From assembly GCF_937960835.1 (NCBI RefSeq), contig NZ_CALGPC010000015.1, positions 186,001-250,000 on the forward strand: a DNA stretch of 64,000 nucleotides, in the 5' to 3' direction. The DNA is from an uncultured Ferrovibrio sp. GTDB taxonomy: Bacteria > Pseudomonadota > Alphaproteobacteria > Ferrovibrionales > Ferrovibrionaceae. Each line of letters begins with the position of its first letter. Positions within the stretch are counted from its first letter, which is position 1. The notes under the pieces are model-generated. The model was not told the DNA's origin and searched no databases. It saw nothing but the letters and a program-made list of their open reading frames with translations. This document shows positions 8,958-16,519 of this stretch, piece after piece. The position numbers and the translations under genes are program-made.

Positions 8958-9596
8958 ATGCTGCTCCTCGTCGGTCTCGGAAATCCCGGCAACGAGCATA
9001 AGCGGCAGCGGCACAATGTCGGCTTCATGGCCGTGGATGCCATCGCCGAGCGCCATAATTTCCAGCCCTATCGCAAGCGGTTCCACGGCGAGGTCGCCGA
9101 AGGCGTGCTGGACGGCGTCAAGACGCTGATCCTGAAGCCGCAGACTTACATGAACCTGTCCGGCAAGGCGGTCGGCGAAGCGGCGCATTTCTTCAAGCTT
9201 CCGCCGCAGCAAATCGTGGTCGTCCATGACGAGCTGGACCTGGCGGCAGGCAAGATCCGCATGAAGCTCGGCGGCGGCCATGCAGGCCATAACGGCCTGC
9301 GGTCAGTCGATGCGGCCATCGGGCCGAATTACCGCCGCCTGCGCGTTGGCATCGGACATCCGGGCAAGGACCGCGTGCTGGGCTATGTGCTGCAGAATTT
9401 CCATGCGGACGAGCATCAGTGGCTCGATCCGCTGCTGGATGCCATTGCCGCCGAGGCCGGCTATCTGGCCAGGAATGACGATTCCGGTTTCTTGACCAAG
9501 GTGGCGCTGCGCCTGCAGCCGCCCAAGGAAAAGGCGGCGAAGGAAAAAGCGCTGAAACCGGACCAGGACAACAAGACAGACTCAAAGGACGCGTAA
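8958..9596 (+). CDS. pth: Peptidyl-tRNA hydrolase
   Basis: Recycles peptidyl-tRNA released from stalled ribosomes. 212 residues; the core matches bacterial Pth with GLGNPG (6-11), catalytic His19 in RHNVGF, QTYMNLSGKAV and VVHDELDL containing the conserved Asp, followed by GGGHAGHNGLRS. The usual tyrosine a few residues before the RHN motif is a histidine here (EHKRQRHN). A Lys/Glu-rich C-terminal tail of about 25 residues is extra. It lies between rplY and ychF, two bases before the latter's start, so translation is probably coupled. Confidence 0.96.
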   Translation: MLLLVGLGNPGNEHKRQRHNVGFMAVDAIAERHNFQPYRKRFHGEVAEGVLDGVKTLILKPQTYMNLSGKAVGEAAHFFKLPPQQIVVVHDELDLAAGKIRMKLGGGHAGHNGLRSVDAAIGPNYRRLRVGIGHPGKDRVLGYVLQNFHADEHQWLDPLLDAIAAEAGYLARNDDSGFLTKVALRLQPPKEKAAKEKALKPDQDNKTDSKDA

Positions 9597-9597
9597 C

Positions 9598-10698
9598 ATG
9601 GGTTTCAAATGCGGCATCGTCGGCCTTCCCAATGTCGGCAAGTCGACGTTGTTCAACGCGCTGACGCAGACCGCGGCGGCCCAGGCGGCGAATTATCCCT
9701 TCTGCACCATCGAGCCTAATACCGGCCTCGTGGGCGTGCCCGATGAACGCCTGGACGTGCTGGCGCAGATCGCCGGCTCGCAGAAGATCATCCCGACACA
9801 GCTCACCTTCGTCGATATCGCCGGCCTGGTGCGCGGTGCTTCGAAAGGCGAAGGCCTGGGCAATCAGTTCCTCGCTCATATCCGCGAGGTGGATGCGATC
9901 TGCCATGTGCTGCGTTGCTTCGAGGACAGCGACATCACCCATGTGGAAGGCAAGGTCGATCCGATTGCCGATGCCGAGACGGTCGAGACCGAACTGATGC
10001 TGTCCGACCTCGAAAGCCTGGAGCGCCGCGTCGATCTGACGGCCAAGCGCGCCAAGCAGGGCAACGAGGAAGAAAAGGCCCGCCTTGCCATAATGGAGAA
10101 GGTTCTGGCCGCGCTGCGCGAGGGCAAGCCGGCCCGAACTGTGATACCGACCGAGGATGAGAAGAAGCTTTACAAGGAGCTGATGCTGATCACCTCCAAG
10201 CCGGTGCTTTACGTGTGCAACGTGGAAGAGGCTTCGGCTGCCGAAGGCAATGCCTTCTCGGCACGCGTCAAAGCCAAGGCCGAAGCGGAAGGCGCCGCCA
10301 TGGTGGTGATCTCGGCCGCCATCGAATCCGAAGTGGCACAGCTCGACAGCGACGAGGAAAAGAAGGCCTTCCTGGCCGATCTGGGCCTGAAGGAAACCGG
10401 CCTGGCGCGCGTCATCCGCGCGGGCTATGGCTTGCTCGATCTGCTGACCTTCTTCACGGTCGGCCCGAAGGAAGCCCGCGCTTGGACCGTGCGCAAGGGC
10501 GCCAAGGCGCCGGAAGCCGCCGGCGTCATCCATACCGATTTCGAGAAGGGCTTCATACGCGCGGAGACCATCGCCTATGCCGATTATGTCGCCTGCAAAG
10601 GCGAAGCCGGCGCACGCGATGCCGGAAAGCTGCGCCTGGAAGGCAAGGACTACGTCGTGCAGGATGGCGACGTCATGCACTTCCGCTTCAACACCTGA
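9598..10698 (+). CDS. ychF: Redox-regulated ATPase YchF (Obg-family)
   Basis: Universally conserved P-loop NTPase that prefers ATP and associates with ribosomes. 366 residues, the standard size. Walker A is GLPNVGKST (9-17), the switch region DIAGLVRGASKGEGLGNQFL is present, and the nucleotide-specificity position reads NVEE instead of NKxD, as expected for an ATP-using YchF. The C-terminal TGS domain ends with QDGDVMHFRFN. It closes the lysS-to-ychF run of plus-strand genes; a 759-base gene-poor stretch follows. Confidence 0.97.
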   Translation: MGFKCGIVGLPNVGKSTLFNALTQTAAAQAANYPFCTIEPNTGLVGVPDERLDVLAQIAGSQKIIPTQLTFVDIAGLVRGASKGEGLGNQFLAHIREVDAICHVLRCFEDSDITHVEGKVDPIADAETVETELMLSDLESLERRVDLTAKRAKQGNEEEKARLAIMEKVLAALREGKPARTVIPTEDEKKLYKELMLITSKPVLYVCNVEEASAAEGNAFSARVKAKAEAEGAAMVVISAAIESEVAQLDSDEEKKAFLADLGLKETGLARVIRAGYGLLDLLTFFTVGPKEARAWTVRKGAKAPEAAGVIHTDFEKGFIRAETIAYADYVACKGEAGARDAGKLRLEGKDYVVQDGDVMHFRFNT

Positions 10699-11457
10699 TC
10701 GCAGCACCCGATCACAAGCACCGTTTACAACGCCGGTCAGCCAGGCAGCCGTCGCTCATGAAGCCTCCGCGCTTCTAGAACCACGGGCGGCGGTAGCTCG
10801 TATTCGGGCAGTTCGTTCGATCTGAGGACGGACCGGCGCATTCGGCAGCCGCCTGGATGTGATTCGTAATACAGTTGCGGGCCTCCGGCTGGCGGTTCTG
10901 CTCCGAACCGGCATTGATCGAGGCCCCCTCTGTACCGTCATCACATCCTCGGACGCTGCTGCTTGCAAGAATTCTGAGCAGATCCATATGCCGGCTTCGG
11001 TAATCCAGCACGACCTGGGCAGCGGCATTGATCTGGACGACGAGTTGTTCAGCCGTCAGATCAAAAAAGGCTTTTGCATCGCCGCCGGTCGCAGTTGCCC
11101 GATGGTCACCTGGTTTCCGCCGCGCTCGCCAACTGAGCGTGCGATCCCATTACTGTGAAACTGCCGCCGCAGCGGCGTGATCTCCTTCACGATCTGCAGG
11201 ATTGCCATCGTCAGGTGCCTGCCGCGGCAAGAACGCCAATCGTGGCCAGCGGCGGCCCGCCTGCCAGCGCCCTGATGGCCTCGTCGATCGAGTGCGATGC
11301 GTCCATGATATCCCCCTGTCTTTTATCGGCTGTCGATCAGTCCGCTTGCGGGAATAACGGCTGGCTTCCATTTTGCGCCGGGGATAATTCTGGCCTGAGG
11401 TTTTTCGAGTTGATTCAGCGCGTTGCGATGGTATTCACTGTGTCGCAGTGAAAACAA
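10699..11457. other. Gene-poor stretch, possibly decayed coding sequence
   Basis: No frame here has the codon pattern or length of its neighbours. On the minus strand three short frames follow one another as if one gene had been frameshifted: from ATG 11306 a 31-residue piece (MDASHSIDEAIRAL...), then from about 11211 a 50-residue piece (MAILQIVKEITPLRRQF...), then a piece containing FFDLTAEQLVVQINAAAQ near 11030. None matches a family I know. On the plus strand, frames at 10859-11158 and 11155-11451 look like noise. The last 25 bases hold an inverted repeat listed separately. Confidence 0.35.
11434..11452 (+). promoter_or_regulatory. Inverted repeat directly before the MaoC operon
   Basis: TTCACTG (11434-11440) and CAGTGAA (11446-11452) form a perfect 7-base inverted repeat with a 5-base spacer, ending five bases before the ATG at 11458. 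It could be a repressor operator or, in RNA, a hairpin occupying the ribosome-binding region; no Shine-Dalgarno sequence is visible for that ATG. Confidence 0.45.
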
Positions 11458-11925
11458 ATGGCCTTTAGCACAATGAGATATCTGGAGGATTTCGCCGTCG
11501 GGCAGGTCACGCATTACCCGCCGCGCACGGTGAGCGAGGAGGAAATCATCGCCTTCGCGCGCGTCTACGACCCCCAGCCTTTCCATCTCGATAAGGAAGC
11601 TGCCAAGCAGTCACTGTTCGGCGGCCTGTGCGCATCCGGATGGCACACGGCCGGCATCGTGATGCGCATGCTGGTCGATCACATGGCAGGCCGATATGCC
11701 AGCATGGGCTCGCCGGGCATCGACCAGCTTCGCTGGGTCAGGCCGGTTTTCCCTGGCGACACGCTCAGCCTCAAAGGTGAAGTCATCGACGTGAAACCGT
11801 CGCGATCCAAGCCCGACCGCGGCGTGGTCACCTCACGCTACGAACTGCGCAACCAGAAGGGCGAAATCGTGCTGACGATGCAGTCCAAAGGCATGTATGC
11901 GCGCCGGCCGCAGGCGAAGGACTGA
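11458..11925 (+). CDS. MaoC family dehydratase, copy 1
   Basis: 155-residue hot-dog-fold protein of the MaoC / R-specific enoyl-CoA hydratase type. The hydratase motif is DPQPFHLD (38-45), keeping the catalytic Asp38 and His43 but with Gln where the usual motif has Asn. A conserved CASGWHTA turn follows at 58-65. By alignment with copy 2, MRYLEDFAVG may be the true start (ATG at 11473); neither site has a clear ribosome-binding sequence. It is followed nine bases later by a paralogue, so the two were probably born by tandem duplication. Acyl-CoA hydration is inferred from the family; the substrate is unknown. Confidence 0.88.
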   Translation: MAFSTMRYLEDFAVGQVTHYPPRTVSEEEIIAFARVYDPQPFHLDKEAAKQSLFGGLCASGWHTAGIVMRMLVDHMAGRYASMGSPGIDQLRWVRPVFPGDTLSLKGEVIDVKPSRSKPDRGVVTSRYELRNQKGEIVLTMQSKGMYARRPQAKD

Positions 11926-11934
11926 GGAACAATT

Positions 11935-12384
11935 ATGCAATATTACGAAGATATCGTTGTCGGCCAGGGCCGCGATACCGGCAGCCACACCTTCACCGAG
12001 GAAGCCATCATCGAATTCGCCAGGCAGTTCGATCCGCAGCCCTTCCATATCGATCCGGAAGCCGCGAAAAAAACTTTTTTCGGCGGCATCATCGCATCGG
12101 GTTGGCATACTGCGGCAACGGTGATGCGCCTGATCGTCGATTCTGCCATCGCGCTTGAAGCCAGCCTTGGCTCGCCCGGTTTTGATGATCTTGCCTGGCT
12201 CAAGCCGGTCCGCCCAGGCGATACGATCCGAGCCCGCATGACCTGCGTCGAAAAAACACCCTCAAGAAGCCGCCCGGGTATCGGTTCGGCGCGCTTCCTC
12301 GTCGAGGTATTCAATCAGAAAGACGAAATGGTAATGCGGTTCACCAGTATCGGCCTGATGCGCTTCCGCAATCGGGCCTTATGA
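11935..12384 (+). CDS. MaoC family dehydratase, copy 2
   Basis: 149 residues, same fold and layout as the preceding gene (YEDIVVG against YLEDFAVG; FDPQPFHID against YDPQPFHLD; IIASGWHTA against LCASGWHTA). The Asp33/His38 pair of the hydratase site is kept. The ATG follows GAGGAAC. Two such genes side by side may form a heterodimeric or pseudo-two-domain hydratase, as seen in some MaoC-like enzymes, but this is inference. It is followed by a dienelactone hydrolase ten bases downstream, so the three form one transcription unit. Confidence 0.9.
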   Translation: MQYYEDIVVGQGRDTGSHTFTEEAIIEFARQFDPQPFHIDPEAAKKTFFGGIIASGWHTAATVMRLIVDSAIALEASLGSPGFDDLAWLKPVRPGDTIRARMTCVEKTPSRSRPGIGSARFLVEVFNQKDEMVMRFTSIGLMRFRNRAL

Positions 12385-12394
12385 GGAGGACATT

Positions 12395-13060
12395 ATGGGC
12401 AGCATGACCAACCTGACCGCCGCCGACGGCCATCGCTTCGAGGCCTATATCGCCGAGCCACGCGGTGCGGCCAAAGGCGGGCTCGTGGTGATCCAGGAGA
12501 TTTTCGGCATCAACAGTCACATCAAGGCCGTCTGCAACGGCTTTGCCGCCGACGGCTACTATTGCGTTGCGCCAGCGATCTTCGACCGCGTGCAGCGCGG
12601 CGTTGATCTCGGCTACAACGCCGACGATGTCGCCAAAGGCCGAGACATCCGCAACAAGATGGTCTGGGACACCGTGCTGAAGGATTGCAGCGCGGCGCTG
12701 GCGGCGGCAAGCCAGGCCGGCCGCGTCGGCGCCGTCGGTTACTGCTATGGCGGGGGTGTCACCTGGAAGATGGCGGTCGACCTGCCCGGCCTTGCGGCAT
12801 CGGTGGGCTATTACGGCGGTCCTTGGGCCGAGTTGAAGGACGAGGCGCCGAAGGCGCCCTGCCTGCTGCATTTCGGCGCCGAGGACAAACTGATCCCCAT
12901 CAGCCTGGCCGCCGAACTCAAGGCCAAGCATCCGAGCATCACCACGCATGTCTATGCCGCCGACCACGGCTTCAATTGCGAGCAGCGCGCGACCTACAAC
13001 GCCGCCGCTGCTGTGACGGCACGCCGGCGCACCCTCGCCTTCTTCGAGGCGATCCTCTAA
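12395..13060 (+). CDS. Dienelactone hydrolase family protein
   Basis: 221-residue alpha/beta hydrolase. The DLH catalytic triad is visible: Cys117 in GYCYGGG, Asp164 in GAEDKLIP and His191 in ADHGFNC; the family glutamate that holds the cysteine is in QEIFGIN (Glu35). The start ATG follows GAGGAGGA. Classical members open dienelactones in chlorocatechol breakdown, but most family members act on unknown esters or lactones. There is no signal peptide. It is last in the operon with two MaoC proteins; the combination suggests turnover of an acyl-CoA or ester compound but does not name it. Confidence 0.9.
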   Translation: MGSMTNLTAADGHRFEAYIAEPRGAAKGGLVVIQEIFGINSHIKAVCNGFAADGYYCVAPAIFDRVQRGVDLGYNADDVAKGRDIRNKMVWDTVLKDCSAALAAASQAGRVGAVGYCYGGGVTWKMAVDLPGLAASVGYYGGPWAELKDEAPKAPCLLHFGAEDKLIPISLAAELKAKHPSITTHVYAADHGFNCEQRATYNAAAAVTARRRTLAFFEAIL

Positions 13061-13084
13061 GTGCTTTCCCCTGAGTGTTGCCCG

Positions 13085-13939
13085 TCAGGCGCGCGCGGAG
13101 AATTCCAGGAAACAGCCATGCGCAGCTTCGGCCGGAACCAGCACGGTTCCGTCCAGGCTGCGTTCATGGGTGACGCCTGCCGCCTTGAAATAGGCTGCGG
13201 CAGCCTCCGGGTTATGCACGCGGAAACGCATCCCGGCGACATAGGGTGTCGGGCGCGGCGCATGATCGAGATCAGGGAATAGCGTGGCAAGGTCGTCCGG
13301 CGTGACGAACAGGATCGTCTCACCACCGATGCGGGCCGCGATCATGCGATCGGTGCGGACGGCGCTGCCCGCACCCAGCAGCCGCTCGTAAGTCAGTTCC
13401 AGCGCCGGCGGATCGTCGGTAACGACCACCACGCCGGCGAGATGCTCAGCGCCGTTCGGATGCACCAGCCATTCCGGCCGGCGCAGCAATTCCGGCGTCA
13501 GATGCTGGCACAGGAACATCGATGTCTGCGGCGTGGTTTCGGGCGGCAGATGCACCAGCGAAAAAGCGGGCATCACCGTCCCTTCGGGCAGTTCCAGAGC
13601 GCGCTTGAGGCTTTGCACTTCGGAAGGTGAAAGCTGATCGCCCGCCAATGACTTGCGCGCTGCTTCGGCGTCGTCCGTGCCCAGGACCAGCTTGTGCACG
13701 CCCTCGCCGCGGTCCTTGATTGCCTCTTCGAGACCCGCCGTGAACCCGCCCGGCTCGGCAATGCCAAGCAGCTCAAGATAGTTGCGCGGGAACATGATGC
13801 AGTAATTGCCCGTCGCCCAGCCGATATGGCGGCCGCGCGGGGTCAGCGTGAAGCCAAGCTTGCGATACGTCTCGCGCGCCGCTTCCAGATCGGAAGCGGC
13901 GAGCACCGTGTGATCAAGACCGATGATGTGATGCGCCAC
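13085..13939 (-). CDS. VOC (glyoxalase-like) family protein
   Basis: 284 residues starting with GTG at 13939, which sits behind the strong ribosome site AGGAGGAG; the frame is open further upstream into apt but that part is not protein-like. It consists of two glyoxalase-fold halves: GLDHTVLAASDLEAARETYRK marks the first and a repeat with TYERLLG and RFRVHNPEAAAAYF the second. Such proteins bind a metal and act as dioxygenases, isomerases or lyases; this one resembles the large Glyoxalase_3-like group without an assigned substrate. It overlaps nothing and follows apt on the same strand by 28 bases. Confidence 0.82.
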   Translation of the reverse strand: MAHHIIGLDHTVLAASDLEAARETYRKLGFTLTPRGRHIGWATGNYCIMFPRNYLELLGIAEPGGFTAGLEEAIKDRGEGVHKLVLGTDDAEAARKSLAGDQLSPSEVQSLKRALELPEGTVMPAFSLVHLPPETTPQTSMFLCQHLTPELLRRPEWLVHPNGAEHLAGVVVVTDDPPALELTYERLLGAGSAVRTDRMIAARIGGETILFVTPDDLATLFPDLDHAPRPTPYVAGMRFRVHNPEAAAAYFKAAGVTHERSLDGTVLVPAEAAHGCFLEFSARA

Positions 13940-13967
13940 AGGATTGCTCCTCCTGCGGCTTAGGGTA

Positions 13968-14498
13968 TCAGTGGCCTTCGAACTCGCAAAGGGCCAGAAC
14001 CTTGACGCCCAGATCCTCCAGCCGCTTGCGGCCACCCAGTTCCGGCAGGTCGATGATAAAGGAGCAGCCGACAACGACCCCCTTATGGGCGCGGATCAGC
14101 TTCACGGCCGCTTCGGCGGTGCCGCCGGTCGCAATCAGATCGTCGACCACCAGCACGTTCTCGCCCGGCTGGATTGCATCGATATGCACCTCCATCGCGT
14201 CGGTGCCGTATTCGAGCTGATATTCCTGCTGCAGGGTCTTGTAGGGCAGCTTGCCGCGCTTGCGCACCGGCACGAAGCCGATGGAGAGCTGATGCGCGAT
14301 GGCGCCGCCCAAGATGAAGCCACGCGCCTCGATGCCGACAACCTTGTCGATCCGCGTGCCGGCAAAGGGCTGCACCATCTCGTCCACAGTCTTGCGGAAT
14401 CCGCGGGCGTCCTGGAGTAGCGTCGTGATGTCGCGGAACATGATCCCCGGCTTCGGATAATCCGGGATGGTACGGATCTTGTCCTTGATGCCCTGCAT
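13968..14498 (-). CDS. apt: Adenine phosphoribosyltransferase
   Basis: Salvages adenine with PRPP to AMP. 176 residues, usual length. Typical pieces are the N-terminal IPDYPKPGIMFRDIT (11-25), GIEARGF, and the PRPP-binding loop VVDDLIATGGT (117-127). It follows mtnP by 22 bases on the same strand. This pairing makes sense: MtnP splits methylthioadenosine to adenine and methylthioribose 1-phosphate, and Apt recovers the adenine. Confidence 0.97.
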   Translation of the reverse strand: MQGIKDKIRTIPDYPKPGIMFRDITTLLQDARGFRKTVDEMVQPFAGTRIDKVVGIEARGFILGGAIAHQLSIGFVPVRKRGKLPYKTLQQEYQLEYGTDAMEVHIDAIQPGENVLVVDDLIATGGTAEAAVKLIRAHKGVVVGCSFIIDLPELGGRKRLEDLGVKVLALCEFEGH

Positions 14499-14520
14499 AG
14501 CGGCTGGTCTTCCTTCTGTC

Positions 14521-15621
14521 TCAGGCCTTCAACACACGGCCGGCGACCGCGTCGAGTTTCTTGATCAATTGCGGATCGCGCTTCTCCGGCGCCGTGATCA
14601 GGGCCGTATCGAGCGCGTGATTGCATCCCTGCGGGCAATCCTCCGGGCGATGCTTCAGATGAGGCACAGCCTTGGCTACCAGGTTCTGCCCCTTCTCGGC
14701 ATTCTCCAGCAGCACCTTCACGACGGCAGCGACATCAACATGGTCATGGTCGGGATGCCAGCAATCGTAATCGGTGACCATCGCCACAGAGGCGTAGCAA
14801 AGCTCGGCCTCGCGCGCCAGCTTGGCTTCCGGCGCGTTGGTCATGCCGATGACGTCGCAGCCCCAGCTCTTATACAGGAAGCTTTCCGCCTGGGTGGAGA
14901 ATTGCGGCCCTTCCATACACAGATAGGTTCCGCCGCGCTGCACCGTGATGCCGGCATCCTTGGCGGCTTTCTCCAGGGCATCGCCAAGGCGATGGCAAAC
15001 CGGATGCGCGGCCGAGACATGCGCCACCAGCCCGGTGCCGAAGAAGCTTTTCTGCCGCATGAAGGTGCGGTCGATGAACTGATCGACGATGACGAAGGTG
15101 CCCGGCGCCAGTTCCTCCTTGAAGGAGCCGCAGGCCGAGACCGATATCACGTCCTGGCAACCGACCCGCTTCAGGGCATCGATATTGGCGCGGTAATTCA
15201 CTTCCGAGGGCGAATGTCGATGGCCCCGACCATGGCGCGGCAGGAAGACCAGCTCCACACCATCCAGGCTGCCGAACAGCAGTTCGTCGGAGGGATCGCC
15301 CCAGGGCGTCGAGACTTTCCGCCACTTGGTATTCTGCAGGCCCGCCATGCCGTAGATACCGCTACCGCCCAGCACACCGATGCGGACCGGATCGCCCGGC
15401 CTAGCGATATGCGGCTTTGGAATGGCGGCAGCCTTGGCCTTGCCGGCGACGGATTGGCGGGCTGTGCGCGCCGTGCTTGCTGCGGGCGTCACCATCTTGG
15501 GCTTGCGGCTGGCCGCCACCTTGGCCTTCGGCTTTGCAACTGGCCGATTGGACACAGTGCGTCTGGACGCCGGGCGCTTGGACGCCGGTTTAGCCGCCTT
15601 CTTCTTCACCTTTGCCGCCAT
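14521..15621 (-). CDS. mtnP: Methylthioadenosine phosphorylase with basic N-terminal tail
   Basis: Phosphorolysis of 5'-methylthioadenosine in methionine salvage. The catalytic part begins around residue 79 (RIGVLGGSGIYGM) and contains the family's phosphate and substrate sites (LPRHGRGHRHSPSEVNYRAN; CMEGPQFSTQAES; GMTNAPEAKLAREAE). Family members are near 290 residues; this one is 366. The extra first 75 residues carry 22 Lys/Arg and no Asp/Glu, rich in Ala and Pro, like a histone H1 tail. A later ATG at residue 43 is possible but would still leave a basic tail. No strong ribosome site is visible at 15621. The apt gene follows in the same operon. Confidence 0.93.
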   Translation of the reverse strand: MAAKVKKKAAKPASKRPASRRTVSNRPVAKPKAKVAASRKPKMVTPAASTARTARQSVAGKAKAAAIPKPHIARPGDPVRIGVLGGSGIYGMAGLQNTKWRKVSTPWGDPSDELLFGSLDGVELVFLPRHGRGHRHSPSEVNYRANIDALKRVGCQDVISVSACGSFKEELAPGTFVIVDQFIDRTFMRQKSFFGTGLVAHVSAAHPVCHRLGDALEKAAKDAGITVQRGGTYLCMEGPQFSTQAESFLYKSWGCDVIGMTNAPEAKLAREAELCYASVAMVTDYDCWHPDHDHVDVAAVVKVLLENAEKGQNLVAKAVPHLKHRPEDCPQGCNHALDTALITAPEKRDPQLIKKLDAVAGRVLKA

Positions 15622-15685
15622 GTCTGTACCCGTCGGAATCGGCCTGAAATGCCGCGCGACTTAAGCAAACCGCCTGCCGCGGCGC

Positions 15686-15717
15686 AACAAAAAAGGCCGC
15701 CATTTCTGGCGGCCTTT
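15686..15717 (-). terminator. Rho-independent terminator of the bc1 operon
   Basis: AAAGGCCGCC (15692-15701) and GGCGGCCTTT (15708-15717) form a perfect 10-base stem with a 6-base loop. Read on the minus strand it lies 21 bases after the cytochrome c1 stop and is followed by a T-run (TTTTTTG), the standard form. It separates the cytochrome operon from mtnP-apt. Confidence 0.9.
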
Positions 15718-15738
15718 GATGTTCGTGCTACCGCGCGC

Positions 15739-16503
15739 TTAGTGCACGTCGCGCCAGATGCGCTTCTTCGCGGCGAAGAACAGGCCGGTCAGGATGACCA
15801 GGAAGATCATGACCTTCAGGCCCATCCGCTTGCGCTCTTCCAGCTTGGGCTCGGCGGCCCACATCAGGAAGGCGGAAACGTCGCGCGACATCTGCTCGAC
15901 CGTGGCCTTGGTGCCGTCGGCATAGGTCACCTGGTCTTCGTTCAGCGGCTTGGGCATCGCGATCTGATGACCCGGGAAAGCCTCGTTGTAATGGAGGCCT
16001 TCGCCCACCGTGAAGCCGTTCGGCGCATCCTTATAGCCGGTCAGCAGGGCGTAGAGATAATCCGGGCCGTGCATCCGCGCCTTGGCGATGAGCGACAGAT
16101 CCGGCGGATAAGCACCGCCGTTGGCCGCACGCGCCGCCTTCTCGTTCGGGAAGGGCGACGGGAACTTGTCGGACGGCAGAGCCGGACGCTGGAACATCTC
16201 GCCGTCGTCGTTCGGGCCGTCAGTGACCTCGAAGGTCGCCGCCAGCGCCTTCACCTCGGCTTCCGAGAAACCGATGTCCCGCAGATTGCGGAACGCCACG
16301 TATTTCATGGCATGGCACGAGGCACAGACTTCCTTGTAGACCTGATAGCCGCGCTGCAGCTCACCCCGGTCGAAGGTGCCGAACGGGCCATTGAAGCTCC
16401 AGTTCTGCGCCGCCGGGGCGCTGCCGCCTCCGGCCGCAAAGGCCGGAGCCGCCAGGCCGAACGTCAGTGCGGTGAGGACCACACGCAGGGTTTTGCTGGT
16501 CAT
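15739..16503 (-). CDS. petC: Cytochrome c1 of the bc1 complex
   Basis: Haem subunit of ubiquinol:cytochrome c reductase, passing electrons from the Rieske protein to cytochrome c on the periplasmic side. From the ATG at 16503 (behind GGGGA) it has 254 residues: a signal peptide ending near AFA at 23, the haem site CASCH (60-64), and a C-terminal membrane anchor (GLKVMIFLVILTGLFF). An in-frame start five codons upstream is less likely because it lacks a ribosome site. It is last in the petA-petB-petC operon. Unlike rhizobial and rhodobacterial fbcH forms, it is not fused to cytochrome b. Confidence 0.95.
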   Translation of the reverse strand: MTSKTLRVVLTALTFGLAAPAFAAGGGSAPAAQNWSFNGPFGTFDRGELQRGYQVYKEVCASCHAMKYVAFRNLRDIGFSEAEVKALAATFEVTDGPNDDGEMFQRPALPSDKFPSPFPNEKAARAANGGAYPPDLSLIAKARMHGPDYLYALLTGYKDAPNGFTVGEGLHYNEAFPGHQIAMPKPLNEDQVTYADGTKATVEQMSRDVSAFLMWAAEPKLEERKRMGLKVMIFLVILTGLFFAAKKRIWRDVH

Positions 16504-16519
16504 TCTCTGATCCCCCACC

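Noticed and set aside
9193..10707. 504-codon open frame on the minus strand opposite pth and ychF
   Set aside because: Antisense to two certain genes, no recognisable motif, and the composition of a shadow frame.
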